Source: Sphingobacterium rhinopitheci
Lineage (GTDB): Bacteria > Bacteroidota > Bacteroidia > Sphingobacteriales > Sphingobacteriaceae
Assembly (NCBI RefSeq): GCF_022627575.1
Contig: NZ_JADEYQ010000001.1
Location: 62,001 to 126,000 of the forward strand
Direction of reading: 5' to 3'
Length of the DNA: 64,000 bases
The position numbers were made by a program, and so were the translations under genes. Every line of letters starts with the position of its first letter. Positions within the stretch are counted from its first letter, which is position 1. Shown piece after piece: positions 9,035 through 18,805 of this stretch. The notes beneath the pieces are model-generated. The model was given only the letters and a program-made list of their open reading frames with translations, searched no databases and was not told the DNA's origin.

Positions 9035-10192
9035 TTATTTAATTTTGATGGGATCAAATACTATTGTTTTATAGTTGTCCTTTTCATACAAGACACCGAC
9101 CGTATTTTTATTAATTAACACTAAGTCCGAATAAGCAGAATAAGCGCCTTTATAACCTTCAGGTGCTTTGGCTACTACTTTGTTAAAGTACCACGTTTTT
9201 CCTTGGTCTTTGGATAAACGAAGAGTTAAATTATCTCTATTACGTTCGTCCGCAGCATTGCTATGTGCTAATATAAATTTCTTACCCTTTTTCCACGATA
9301 ATACAGAAGCTTGGTTTATAGGATCAGGCAAATTGGCATCTGGTGCTGAAGATACCCAGGTCTGTCCACCATCATTAGATATAGAAATGATACGCTGTTT
9401 TGGTGTTAGCTGTTGATTTCTAGAAGTCATATATACCGAGTTGTCATCGATCTGAGCAGCTAAAGATTCGTTAGTACCAGGGAAAGGAACTTTTTGGCTC
9501 AATTTAAATGTTTTACCATGGTCATCAGAATAATAAGCGTGTGCATTCCAATCTTTATTCTGTGGCGCAGGATTACCAGCATTATGATTAGCAGCAATAT
9601 AAATCCTTCCCTTATTTGGTCCTGCCACAAATTGAAAACCATGTCCTGGGGTATTGGCATAAGTACGCCAATCTTCGCTAAAATTATATTGTGGATTGAT
9701 TTGTGGTTGCTTTGGTCTATGTGTTTGCGTGGTTATATTTACTGCATCTTGCCAAGTTTTACCACCATCATTAGACACAACATACCACACCTCGCGCAGC
9801 CCTTTACCATTTCGCACATCCCCTTCATGCCCATTTCCAGTATTATAGAACAAAAATAAGCGGCCATTCGGGTAAGCAGGATCTAACAAATCTACAACAG
9901 GGGCAGGATTTCCTGCTTGCAAATTATCATAATCTACAGCAACCTGCAAGGGTCCCCAAGTTTTGCCATTATCTTTACTTACTTTAAAGACAATATCTAC
10001 ATTACCGTAGTCACCGGCATGATCCACACGGCCTTCAGAAAAAGCAACGAGATTACCATTTTTATTCTTAACAATTGCTGGAATACGGTAACTAGCGTAT
10101 CCATCATCACCAGATTTAAAAACAGTTACTTCTTGCGCTTGTATTAATAAAGCAAAAGTAACAGCACAAACACTTAAAAATAGTTTTTTCAT
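9035..10192 (-). CDS. nanH: Exo-alpha-sialidase (GH33)
   Basis: A 385-residue protein with an N-terminal signal peptide (cleavage near LLIQAQE). It has the sialidase YRIP motif (about residues 36-39) with the catalytic arginine, and five Asp-box repeats of the form SxDxGKTW (SKDNGKTW, SNDGGKTW, SDDHGKTF, SNDGGQTW, SKDQGKTW). An acidic residue in GRVDHAGDYG and the C-terminal Tyr/Glu region (YSAYSD, GVLYEKD) fit the GH33 active site. It releases terminal sialic acid from glycans in the periplasm or at the cell surface. It is the last gene of the nan operon, 21 bases after the hexosaminidase gene. Confidence 0.92.
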   Translation of the reverse strand: MKKLFLSVCAVTFALLIQAQEVTVFKSGDDGYASYRIPAIVKNKNGNLVAFSEGRVDHAGDYGNVDIVFKVSKDNGKTWGPLQVAVDYDNLQAGNPAPVVDLLDPAYPNGRLFLFYNTGNGHEGDVRNGKGLREVWYVVSNDGGKTWQDAVNITTQTHRPKQPQINPQYNFSEDWRTYANTPGHGFQFVAGPNKGRIYIAANHNAGNPAPQNKDWNAHAYYSDDHGKTFKLSQKVPFPGTNESLAAQIDDNSVYMTSRNQQLTPKQRIISISNDGGQTWVSSAPDANLPDPINQASVLSWKKGKKFILAHSNAADERNRDNLTLRLSKDQGKTWYFNKVVAKAPEGYKGAYSAYSDLVLINKNTVGVLYEKDNYKTIVFDPIKIK

Positions 10193-10213
10193 ATTATGGT
10201 AGTTTATTTATTT

Positions 10214-12178
10214 CTAATCTACAGGAACAAAAGTAAACATCCATTTTACAGGAGTTTGCCAATTTTTCCCATTAAAATCTTTTACGGGAAGCTTTATAAA
10301 AACTTCATTCCAGCCCTTCTTCAAATTAATATTCGTAGGTGCCCTATAAGAATATCCTTCATCTACATATGGTATCTCCAAATCCCCGGCTATACCCGCT
10401 TGTTTCCAAATTGGTGGCTCTATTAGTTTATTGTTGACCTTTACCCAACTTTTTCTATTATCCCAAGTTCCTAAATCAGGAGAATCACTTGCATATGATC
10501 GGGATAAATTATCAAAACCGATCCAAAACCCTCTCTCCCCTTCTTGGTCACAGTATATACGTGCTCTAGCATACCAAGTCGTATTTTCCGAAGGATTATC
10601 AATTGCTCCTTTTACGACATCATTCCACCAATGCCTCAATACTACTGTTCCTCCTTCCACCTGCTTCATTGCGCTATAAGCTGTGGAAAAAGGAGCTTCT
10701 TCAATAGGAAATATCGCTTCTAGATCACCTCCATTATCAAAAGGGCCTATCAAATCCCAAACTAATCCCATTTGTTTAACATAGGGAAAAGGCTTGTCTG
10801 TAAAATAGGACGTTTTGTGGTTTAACAATCTAACTTCATATTCTTCAAAGTCATTATTTTCTCTTGTCCCCTTAGGCAGGATATTAGCGGTCCATAAAGA
10901 TCTTCCTTGGCCGCGCCAGCTACGCTCGGCAAAAGTTAATAATCCAGGATAAACTGCATTTTGATAAAACATATCTATGGGATGAGCAACAGCACGATCA
11001 GGCCAAGCACATAAAGTGGCTCCCAGAAGATTATTGTTTCCTTCCGTTTGCTCACCGATTTTACGATAGAATAGCGTAGTTACAGTCTCTAATGGATCCA
11101 TATGATTTATATAGAGGTGCTTTGAATCAATATAAACTTGGTCGCCCTTTTCTTCAATAACCGTTGGCCCACCCATCCACAATTGTCGGAATGTATTGGC
11201 TGAAAGATTAGAACCGGGCTCCCAGCCCATCGTCATTTTATAACCTAAGTCTTCCACATATTTGGTAATCTCAGGCATAAAATTATTGTTCGTTATCTTC
11301 ACTTCGTCGCCACCAATATGCAGATAATCTAGTTCAGGATAAGTTTCTTTAAACTCTTTGAGTAATTCTTTTATATATAACATGCCCGCATCAGACTGCA
11401 TATCCACCCCAAAATAGCGCTTAAAAGCAGCACTATGTCCGGGCATATCTATTTCTGGAAAAAATAAAATATTACGCTGTTTACAATATTTTATTAAATC
11501 TCTAAACTCAGCCTCACTGTAATACTTTCCTTCCCAACGTCTCATCACAGAGGCATCTGTCAATCCAGGATATTTTTTGCTCGCTAAGCGCCAAGCCAAA
11601 TCTTCGGTAAAATGAAAATGTAAAACGTTTAATTTATATTTTGCCATTACATCGATTTGTTCCTTCAACATATCAATAGGTTGATATTTGCGACCTACAT
11701 CCACTAAAAATCCGCGCCAAGCAAATGCTGGCTTATCTACTATTGTAGCATATTGAATTCTATTATTAGCTAATTCAAACTGCCTTAGTGTTTGCAAACC
11801 ATAAAATATACCTACAGGAGAGCTCGCCGCTATTAGGATCCCATTCCTATCAATTTTCAAACGATAGGCTTCGTCCGATTGTTGGTCTTTAGCTGCTACT
11901 AATTCCAATCGAATCACCGGTATACCTTTCTTAGCATTGTTATGCAAAAGAATATTCCATTCCTTCAATACCCCTTTAAGCGCATCGATTTCAGCAGATA
12001 AGCTCTTGCTACTGATAGGGTCAAAAATAGAAGTTTGTAAGACTAATCCACTAGATAAATTTAATCTTCCGCTCTCTAGCTGCATATGGATAGGCATAGG
12101 TATAATATTGTTTTGTGCGAAAACAGTAAATACAATACCTGCAACAAAAGAAACGGCCATTAAAATAATCTTTAGCAT
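10214..12178 (-). CDS. Beta-N-acetylhexosaminidase (GH20)
   Basis: A 654-residue secreted enzyme. A signal peptide is followed by a GH20b alpha/beta domain and the catalytic TIM barrel. The barrel contains DVGRKY, HFHFTED (about 185) and the catalytic pair in LHIGGDEVKI (about 287-292). The C-terminal 150 residues form an extra beta-rich domain without a clear family. It removes terminal GlcNAc/GalNAc, exposing or following sialidase-trimmed glycans. It lies 4 bases downstream of the epimerase gene, in the operon. This GH20 partner marks the locus as a sialoglycoprotein or mucin O-glycan system and not simply free sialic acid uptake. Confidence 0.9.
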   Translation of the reverse strand: MLKIILMAVSFVAGIVFTVFAQNNIIPMPIHMQLESGRLNLSSGLVLQTSIFDPISSKSLSAEIDALKGVLKEWNILLHNNAKKGIPVIRLELVAAKDQQSDEAYRLKIDRNGILIAASSPVGIFYGLQTLRQFELANNRIQYATIVDKPAFAWRGFLVDVGRKYQPIDMLKEQIDVMAKYKLNVLHFHFTEDLAWRLASKKYPGLTDASVMRRWEGKYYSEAEFRDLIKYCKQRNILFFPEIDMPGHSAAFKRYFGVDMQSDAGMLYIKELLKEFKETYPELDYLHIGGDEVKITNNNFMPEITKYVEDLGYKMTMGWEPGSNLSANTFRQLWMGGPTVIEEKGDQVYIDSKHLYINHMDPLETVTTLFYRKIGEQTEGNNNLLGATLCAWPDRAVAHPIDMFYQNAVYPGLLTFAERSWRGQGRSLWTANILPKGTRENNDFEEYEVRLLNHKTSYFTDKPFPYVKQMGLVWDLIGPFDNGGDLEAIFPIEEAPFSTAYSAMKQVEGGTVVLRHWWNDVVKGAIDNPSENTTWYARARIYCDQEGERGFWIGFDNLSRSYASDSPDLGTWDNRKSWVKVNNKLIEPPIWKQAGIAGDLEIPYVDEGYSYRAPTNINLKKGWNEVFIKLPVKDFNGKNWQTPVKWMFTFVPVD

Positions 12179-12182
12179 ATAA

Positions 12183-13364
12183 TTATTTAGTGTATTTTTC
12201 TAAAATCGACATGCAATACCATTCTTGACGAGGTAAATGGAATGGACCTTTAAACATATTACCTTTAGCAGTCTGTGCTATGCGGCCGTCACGATGCAAG
12301 TAACCGAACCACTCGCCATGCTCTTTATCATGAAAATGTGCATATGCATAGTCATGAATCTGCTGATGCATAACTGCATATTTTTCATCTTTGGTAATCA
12401 AAAAGGCTAATAGCGTAGCAATAATAGTTTCATTTTGAGGCCACCAGAACTTCATATCTTGCCAATATTCTTGAACAGGCCTATCATAGACATCTCTAAA
12501 ATATAAAATACCACCATGCTCTTTGTCCCATCCACGCTCCCACATATAATCTAACATACGACAGCCTAAATCGATCAATTTAGGATCGTTATTACGGTAT
12601 ATTGCTTCATGCAGTATAAACCAAGCTCCTTCTATGGCATGCCCCGGATTAAGGGTACGACCATCGATATGATCTATTATAGATCCATCGAGAGCGACTT
12701 GCTCCATTACACATCTTATATCATCCTTCACAAAATAGGTTTCAATTTCGATGATATATTTTTCTATAGCTTCATCACAGCGAGGATCACCAATGGTTTC
12801 GCGCAATTGCTGTGCCGTATTCATCATGATCATCGGTATACCAATTCCTTTTGATGGTCTAGTATTTTCAAATTTAGGTGCTATAGCACGTTCGCCATTC
12901 GCATACTCCAAGCAGACACCAAATAATCGTCGTGCAAGATCTGCCGCCTCTTGGTCTCCCGAAGCTTGTGCATATGCGGCGCAGGCAATTACAGCAAATG
13001 TCTCCGAAAAGAAATAACGCCTCATGCGAATAGGCATCCCTTCTTGATCCACGTGAAAATACATTTTACCATTGGTATCGAAGCATTTATTCTTAATAAA
13101 TTCATACCCAATTTTTGCCCCTTCAAGCCATTCTTGTTTTGGTTCAACTGTATTATATAATGTCGCTAATAACCAACAAGCTCTCCCTTGAATCCATACC
13201 GCTTTATCTGTATCAATCAAGGAGCCATCCGCATCACGCATCAATAAATAGCCTCCATTTTCAAAATCATAAGATCTAGGGAACCAAAAAGGGACAGTAT
13301 CATTTAAAAGCTGATTTTTATAAAATTCAGCCAACTCATTTAATTGTTGATTATTGTACATCAT
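12183..13364 (-). CDS. nanE: N-acylglucosamine 2-epimerase (AGE/RnBP family)
   Basis: A 393-residue alpha/alpha-barrel protein. Motifs of the AGE family include RACWLLATLYN, RRYFFSETFAVIACAAYA, LNPGHAIEGAWFILHEA with its catalytic-site histidine, and WWPQNETIIA. It interconverts N-acetylmannosamine and N-acetylglucosamine. In Bacteroidetes this family replaces the ManNAc-6-P epimerase of enteric bacteria and follows the lyase NanA in the cytoplasm, so no signal peptide is expected and none is seen. The spacing of 1 base to nanS and 4 bases to the hexosaminidase gene supports one transcript. Confidence 0.88.
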   Translation of the reverse strand: MMYNNQQLNELAEFYKNQLLNDTVPFWFPRSYDFENGGYLLMRDADGSLIDTDKAVWIQGRACWLLATLYNTVEPKQEWLEGAKIGYEFIKNKCFDTNGKMYFHVDQEGMPIRMRRYFFSETFAVIACAAYAQASGDQEAADLARRLFGVCLEYANGERAIAPKFENTRPSKGIGIPMIMMNTAQQLRETIGDPRCDEAIEKYIIEIETYFVKDDIRCVMEQVALDGSIIDHIDGRTLNPGHAIEGAWFILHEAIYRNNDPKLIDLGCRMLDYMWERGWDKEHGGILYFRDVYDRPVQEYWQDMKFWWPQNETIIATLLAFLITKDEKYAVMHQQIHDYAYAHFHDKEHGEWFGYLHRDGRIAQTAKGNMFKGPFHLPRQEWYCMSILEKYTK

Positions 13365-13365
13365 A

Positions 13366-15435
13366 CTAATTGATTTTTAGATTAAATGTAGCAACAGGGA
13401 CGTCACTGTTGCTGGACAAATTGCCTTCGGTGAATGCAGTATAACCATATTGTATAGATATAGCTCCTGCTAAGGGTTCTTTTATACGCACCTTATTTTT
13501 TATTATTTTACTATCCTGGATAGGTATAATATTTCCAAATCTATCCATTACAGATAAATCTTTGATGCCAGTGCCATTCGTTAACTTTAAGTGTTTACAG
13601 TTATTAAATGTGATGGTTATAAACCCTTTATCACTGACTACTGTTGTCGGCTGAGGTGAATTGGCTACGATCTTCTTTTTATATTCATGCTGTTTTACCA
13701 AATTAGCAAGACGCTTACCGATGATTTCTTTTTCTACAGGATGTACATCGTTTATGTTGCCAACATCCGAAGATACCGCCATATATGCTTTAGGAATTCT
13801 ATTAGCCATTAATCGTTGTGAATTTCTAAAACTCCCCCACGAAGGGCGGTTTATACTGGATAATTGCACAAAATAGAAAGGCAACTCCTGCTTAAAAAGC
13901 GATCTCCATGAAGCTACTAATTTCTCAAATAAATATTCATGATGCTCCATATTGTGGGCATTGCTTTCGCCTTGATACCACAATACTCCTTTCATATTTG
14001 TATTAACCCACTTATGAACACCAGCTTCATAATTATATGCAGGATCATATGGATGACGTTGGTATTTGGCCGTAGCCAATTCCAAATTCTTAGCTCCTCT
14101 TTCACGACAAAAGTCTTGGACAAAATCTGACTTTCGCCATTGGTGAATATACGTAGCCAAGAGATTATCATCCTCCAATGTTTTACGTGGAATCCAAGAC
14201 TCTGTATTACTGCCACCGACGGACAAATCTATTATTCCGATAGGTATATCCATAGCAGCATTCAAATCATTAGCAAATACATATGCTATAGCCGAAAAAT
14301 ACTTTACATTGTCTTTATTAGGCACTTCCCAAGTACCACTGAAGTAGGCTAAATCATTAACTTTTTGCAATGTATTTTGATCCCATTCCACATGTGTTGT
14401 TTCTACTAGATTTTTGTTTTTAAAAATCCTTACACGGGCATTATTTATACTATTATCAATATAAAACTTACTATTCTTCATTTGATGAAGCTGGAAAGCC
14501 ATATTGGATTGTCCTGACGCCAAGAACACATCGCCAAACAAGATATCTTCTAGCGTTACCGTATCCTTATTATTAAAAATATTAATACTATAAGGCCCAC
14601 CTGCTTTCATGGGAGGCAATGCAATAGTCCATTTACCTAATTGATCTGCCTTAGTAGTATATGTTTTAGTATTAAAAATCAACTTAACGGTTTCATTGGC
14701 GCTAGCAAGTCCACGTATACTATTGACTGTATTTCGTTGCAATACCATATGACTACCTATAGCCTCATCTACACTTAACTTATGCGCTAATGGCACCAAA
14801 TATTGATATATATTATTAGCCAAAATCGTTGCTCCCTGAGCAGATGGATGAAGGTTGTCATCAAAGAGATCTATTCTTGCAGCTAGAACAATATGATTGT
14901 CTATTAACTGTGCATCATTCGCCCTGGCAATATCTGGAATCAAACCTTGAATCTGATCAAACCAATCACGTGTACCAGACAGAAAACGAGCATGTCCCGA
15001 AAAAATAGGGGTCATATTACAGATATATACCTCTACGGCAGGATTAATTTCTTTAAAGTCACGAATCAATTGGGAATAATCAGCAAAAAAATCATTACTG
15101 TAATTGGGCCAATTGCGTGGATCTGTATCATTCAGCCCCAAGGCCACGATAATCACATCGGGACGAAAGGCTAAAGCATCGCTATAGGCCTGAGTTTTAT
15201 GATAAGGATTATGCCCTTTTCTCAATAAGGTAGCTCCCGAATGACCATAATTTTCAACCTGATAGCGCTCTCCTAATAACTGTTGCAATTGATAGGGATA
15301 AGATTTCGTATAATCTTTCAACCCATAGCCCTTGGTTACAGAATCCCCAATACAGGCTACTCTTTTTTGTGCCCAAATCAGCGTAGTTGTACTCGTTAAT
15401 AGTACTAAAAAAAATAGCTTAAACAGGAACTTCAT
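13366..15435 (-). CDS. nanS: Two-domain sialate O-acetylesterase (SGNH + SASA)
   Basis: A 689-residue secreted protein with a signal peptide (about 1-22). The N-terminal half is an SGNH/GDSL hydrolase: CIGDSVTKGYG (about 29-39), ALGLNDTD, and DDNLHPSAQG with Asp/His. The C-terminal half is a sialate O-acetylesterase: GQSNMAFQL (about 305-313), WYQGES and NDVHPVEKEIIGKRL. Fusions of this kind are known for NanS in Tannerella and relatives. It removes O-acetyl groups from sialic acids so that the sialidase and transporter can work. Its first 17 bases overlap the end of nanT, indicating translational coupling. Confidence 0.88.
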   Translation of the reverse strand: MKFLFKLFFLVLLTSTTTLIWAQKRVACIGDSVTKGYGLKDYTKSYPYQLQQLLGERYQVENYGHSGATLLRKGHNPYHKTQAYSDALAFRPDVIIVALGLNDTDPRNWPNYSNDFFADYSQLIRDFKEINPAVEVYICNMTPIFSGHARFLSGTRDWFDQIQGLIPDIARANDAQLIDNHIVLAARIDLFDDNLHPSAQGATILANNIYQYLVPLAHKLSVDEAIGSHMVLQRNTVNSIRGLASANETVKLIFNTKTYTTKADQLGKWTIALPPMKAGGPYSINIFNNKDTVTLEDILFGDVFLASGQSNMAFQLHQMKNSKFYIDNSINNARVRIFKNKNLVETTHVEWDQNTLQKVNDLAYFSGTWEVPNKDNVKYFSAIAYVFANDLNAAMDIPIGIIDLSVGGSNTESWIPRKTLEDDNLLATYIHQWRKSDFVQDFCRERGAKNLELATAKYQRHPYDPAYNYEAGVHKWVNTNMKGVLWYQGESNAHNMEHHEYLFEKLVASWRSLFKQELPFYFVQLSSINRPSWGSFRNSQRLMANRIPKAYMAVSSDVGNINDVHPVEKEIIGKRLANLVKQHEYKKKIVANSPQPTTVVSDKGFITITFNNCKHLKLTNGTGIKDLSVMDRFGNIIPIQDSKIIKNKVRIKEPLAGAISIQYGYTAFTEGNLSSNSDVPVATFNLKIN

Positions 15436-16645
15436 TTTTCTTAGGCTTCAATACCGTTAATTGAATAATCAAAACTACAAATACAATAACAGCTAACATC
15501 GCAAAATCAGACCCTAAGCTCCCTGCATCTGCTGAAGCGCCTAAATATTTGGTGATATATGCTCCCGCAAATACACCAACCATATTCATAATACCATAAG
15601 CTGTAGCTCTATATTTGGCGGCTACAAATTGGCATAATATAGGCATATTATTAGCATCAAACATACCAAAGCCAAAGCCAAACATCAATCCAGCAGCTAC
15701 AATAGCAAAAATACTAGATCCATAACCGATCAATATTACAGCAGGAATAGTTAATGATAACCCTATTGCACTCGTATATACGCGACCTTTGCTATTTTTC
15801 TGTACCCATCTATCCGATAATATCCCTCCAAATAATACCCCCAGGAAAGATGAAAATGCAATTGTAATAGTAGATAAAGGCCCAGCTTGTTCCATAGGAA
15901 TATGTAGATTTTCGGCGAATAATGTCGGTAACCAATTTTTTGTAGCCCAACCAGGTAGACTAGGTACTGCAAAATATAAGAGGATCACCCAAAAAGCGAT
16001 ATTACTAAATAAGATAGATAGCCCCTTCACTAAAGGTACTTTTTCAGATACTTGTTCTTCTTGTTTGGTACGTGCTGATGTTTCAAACAATGTAAATAAA
16101 AGGACAACAGCATAAATAATACCTATAAATCCAAAAAAGATAAACGTATGCTGCCACGAATAATTAGCTGCTACTATAGCACCAAATCCACCCAAGGCTT
16201 GGCCAAAGTACAATCCTGTCATATGTATCCCTATTGCTAGCGATCTTGTCTTGTCCGAGTGATAGTCCGCTATTAGGGACAAACCTGCCGGAATATAAAT
16301 AGCTTCACTAACGCCCATTAAAGCGCGCATCACATACAATTGTTCATAATTCACGGCATAGCCCATGGCGAAGGTCACTGCTGACCAAACAAATAAGCTC
16401 CCAACAATTAAAGACTTCCTATTGAATTTGTCTGCGACAATCCCTGCTACGGGGCTCATAAACCCATATATCCACAAGAATACCGCCATTAAATTTCCGA
16501 ATACCGCAGCACTTTCCAAATCACGAATATCCATTGCTATCGCAGGACGCATAGTAGATAATATCTGGCGATCCATATAGTTTAATAAAGCAACGAACCA
16601 TAAGAGTCCGACTACGACCCAAGGATAATATTTTTTGGTTTTCAT
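15419..16645 (-). CDS. nanT: Major facilitator sialic acid transporter, NanT-like
   Basis: A 408-residue MFS protein with 12 predicted membrane helices. LNYMDRQILSTMRPAI is in helix 1, the loop 2-3 motif is GIVADKFNRKS, and the equivalent after helix 7 is GGILSDRWVQKN. Its position between the mutarotase and esterase genes of the sialic acid operon indicates transport of N-acetylneuraminate across the inner membrane. MFS sequence alone would also fit hexuronate-type transporters, so the substrate comes from context. The gap to nanM is 27 bases with no terminator. Confidence 0.82.
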   Translation of the reverse strand: MKTKKYYPWVVVGLLWFVALLNYMDRQILSTMRPAIAMDIRDLESAAVFGNLMAVFLWIYGFMSPVAGIVADKFNRKSLIVGSLFVWSAVTFAMGYAVNYEQLYVMRALMGVSEAIYIPAGLSLIADYHSDKTRSLAIGIHMTGLYFGQALGGFGAIVAANYSWQHTFIFFGFIGIIYAVVLLFTLFETSARTKQEEQVSEKVPLVKGLSILFSNIAFWVILLYFAVPSLPGWATKNWLPTLFAENLHIPMEQAGPLSTITIAFSSFLGVLFGGILSDRWVQKNSKGRVYTSAIGLSLTIPAVILIGYGSSIFAIVAAGLMFGFGFGMFDANNMPILCQFVAAKYRATAYGIMNMVGVFAGAYITKYLGASADAGSLGSDFAMLAVIVFVVLIIQLTVLKPKKNEVPV

Positions 16646-16672
16646 AATTTGGTTAAAGGTTATTTAAATAGG

Positions 16673-17800
16673 TTACTTAATTTTACCGGATAAGATTTGA
16701 TTTGTTCTTACCCCTGCCCTAATCTCCCCACTAGGTATTACAATTAAATCATTCCATATTAAAGCAGTCGTTGTGACAGGACTATCGCCTACGATTTCAT
16801 CCGTGGGTAACCATGCTTTGGTATCAAGGTCAAATCGCCATACTTTTTTACTAAAACCAGGATGTGCGCTTTGTATGTTATTTTTCTGTAGTGTTAATTC
16901 TTTCTTTTTAACCTCATCTGTTGTCATATTGATCTCCGCTATCAACTCTTCTACTTGGTGAAAAGTACTGGCATTGTCCCCACCGAACACCAGTATATTA
17001 TCCTTATAGAAAGTACCTGTCCCCGCTGCCAATTGCTCAGGCAAATTGGGCAAAGAGGTTATATTTTTGGTATTTACATCAAGCTGATAAACCTCTTTAT
17101 AAATGTCACTCTTGGCATTTACATTTCTTTTTCTACCACCTACGATATACAACTTATCCATCGCATCATTGACTACGATTGTATGTGTTATAGGATTGGG
17201 CAAGGTCAAGAATTCAGTCCATTTTGAACTAGCATCGTACAAATCTAACGCATAAATTTTATTGGAAACTGTATCCGCATTTTCACCGCCAATAAAATAA
17301 AGTACATTATTCAAATGCGTAAGGGATCCATTTGTCAATGGAATAGGCAGATTTGGCAAAACTAAATCCTGACGGATAAATTTATCTCCTTCTAAATAAT
17401 AGATAAATACATCCGCAGTAGCATTTCCATTGCGTTCACCTCCTACAGAATATATCTTATTTGCGACACTAACATTAGCTGCATAGGCCAGACTATCTTG
17501 AAAATCCTGCCTTAATTGATATACTATATGTCCATTATCCTCTATGTCATAGATATAAACATCTTTCTGGTATGTCTTGGCACCACCATCCCATGGCATA
17601 GCAGCAGGGAAATTTGCGCCCCCTGCTATGATCAATTTATTATTTATAATACCCGTAATAGGCCCTGCAACACCAATATGCTGTTGTTTATTTGAATCTG
17701 GCAACACCGTATTACTTTGCCAATTTATAGCCATTTTATTTTTATTCATTTGACATCCTAAGGATAAAAGACTTACTAATAGTATAGCGGATTTGAGCAT
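16673..17800 (-). CDS. nanM: N-acetylneuraminate epimerase (NanM-type kelch mutarotase), lipoprotein
   Basis: A 375-residue protein with a lipoprotein signal peptide ending in the lipobox LSLGC (Cys about 16). It has at least six kelch-like repeats containing GG and spaced W/Y (GGANFPAAMPWDGG, GGERNG, GGENAD, GGRKRN, GGDNAS). It converts alpha- to beta-anomers of sialic acid in the periplasm. Its ATG shares one base with the stop of nanA (TAATG overlap), which is a translational coupling signal. The cyclically permuted order relative to E. coli NanM is common in Bacteroidetes. Confidence 0.85.
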   Translation of the reverse strand: MLKSAILLVSLLSLGCQMNKNKMAINWQSNTVLPDSNKQQHIGVAGPITGIINNKLIIAGGANFPAAMPWDGGAKTYQKDVYIYDIEDNGHIVYQLRQDFQDSLAYAANVSVANKIYSVGGERNGNATADVFIYYLEGDKFIRQDLVLPNLPIPLTNGSLTHLNNVLYFIGGENADTVSNKIYALDLYDASSKWTEFLTLPNPITHTIVVNDAMDKLYIVGGRKRNVNAKSDIYKEVYQLDVNTKNITSLPNLPEQLAAGTGTFYKDNILVFGGDNASTFHQVEELIAEINMTTDEVKKKELTLQKNNIQSAHPGFSKKVWRFDLDTKAWLPTDEIVGDSPVTTTALIWNDLIVIPSGEIRAGVRTNQILSGKIK

Positions 17801-18723
17801 TAGATTTTAGATTTGAATGATTCAAAGCCTAAAGCTTGAACCTCCTTTTTGAAAGATTCAAAAGATTCTGTCGACATATTCGCAATAGGCAATCTAAACT
17901 CACCACAATCAATATCTACCAATTTCATATAAGCTTTACCAGTAGCAATACCGCCATATTTCCCTAATAAGCGAATCATGTCAATTGATTTTTGTTGTAA
18001 TTCATTCGCTTTAACTAGATCACCACTATCAAATGCTGCAATTAAATCATGGTATAAAGGTGCTGCATAATTGTATGTACTACCAACGGCTCCTTTGCTA
18101 CCTAATGCTAAAGAAGACAACATATTCTCATCACGTCCCCACAGCATTGTATATTTACCACCTTTGAAATTCATACATGATAAGAAATCCATAAAATCTT
18201 CATGTGTATATTTAATCCCTTTGAATGTTGGGACTAAACCATCTACCTCAGCCAAAAGATCTAACATAGCATAATTGCCACCCGTCAAAACAGGAATATG
18301 GTAATAATAGAAATCTGTATTAGGCGCTACCGCAGCAATCTCTTGGCAACATTTTGCCAACTGCTTTACATTAGCAGGTTTAAAATAGTAAGGAGAAGTG
18401 AAAGATATAGCATCAACTCCCTCTTGCTCTGCAATTATAGCCAATTCTTTACATTCTTTGACATTTGTACCTCCTAAGAACATAATTAATGCAAAATCTT
18501 TATCATCCTTAGTTAGAGCAGTCCAAGCTTTCAATACTTCGACCTTCTCTTGAAAAGTCAACGATACCCCCTCGCCTGTAGAACCGCATATAAAAGCTCC
18601 TGTTACTTTATTCGCCTTCAAAAGATTATAATAAGATGGTATGATAGAAACCTTTAAATTTCCTTCAGAATCAAAAGGTGTGAAAGGAGCTGAAATCAGG
18701 CCCTGAATATTTTGGTTTAACAT
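17800..18723 (-). CDS. nanA: N-acetylneuraminate lyase
   Basis: A 307-residue member of the dihydrodipicolinate synthase/NAL family. It has CGSTGEGVSLTF (about 46-57) for carboxylate binding, YYYHIPVLTGG (catalytic Tyr, about 140) and FKGIKYTHED with the Schiff-base lysine at about 170. It cleaves sialic acid to pyruvate and N-acetylmannosamine in the cytoplasm. It is the first gene after SusD and has its own promoter/operator in the 82-base spacer (18757-18802), so it can be expressed apart from nanOU. Confidence 0.92.
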   Translation of the reverse strand: MLNQNIQGLISAPFTPFDSEGNLKVSIIPSYYNLLKANKVTGAFICGSTGEGVSLTFQEKVEVLKAWTALTKDDKDFALIMFLGGTNVKECKELAIIAEQEGVDAISFTSPYYFKPANVKQLAKCCQEIAAVAPNTDFYYYHIPVLTGGNYAMLDLLAEVDGLVPTFKGIKYTHEDFMDFLSCMNFKGGKYTMLWGRDENMLSSLALGSKGAVGSTYNYAAPLYHDLIAAFDSGDLVKANELQQKSIDMIRLLGKYGGIATGKAYMKLVDIDCGEFRLPIANMSTESFESFKKEVQALGFESFKSKI

Positions 18724-18756
18724 AGTATAGATAATAATAAAACAATAATAAACAAT

Positions 18757-18784
18757 ATGTCATACATAATCAAATGTATAACAT
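18757..18784. promoter_or_regulatory. Paired NanR-type operator upstream of nanA
   Basis: Two imperfect palindromes of the form ATGTNNNACAT, at 18757-18767 and 18774-18784, have centres 17 bases apart. Together they form a larger inverted repeat with one mismatch. GTNNNAC is the usual core of FadR-subfamily GntR operators. The same pair occurs before nanO. The right-hand site overlaps the -7 box of the nanA promoter. Confidence 0.75.
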
Positions 18785-18802
18785 ATTATTTACAATAATA
18801 AA
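18771..18802 (-). promoter_or_regulatory. Promoter of nanA (internal operon promoter)
   Basis: On the minus strand, TACATTTG (18771-18778) fits TAnnTTTG exactly. A TTTA lies 20 bases further upstream (18799-18802), one mismatch from the -33 TTTG. The box is interleaved with the operator pair. Confidence 0.6.
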
Positions 18803-18805
18803 TGA

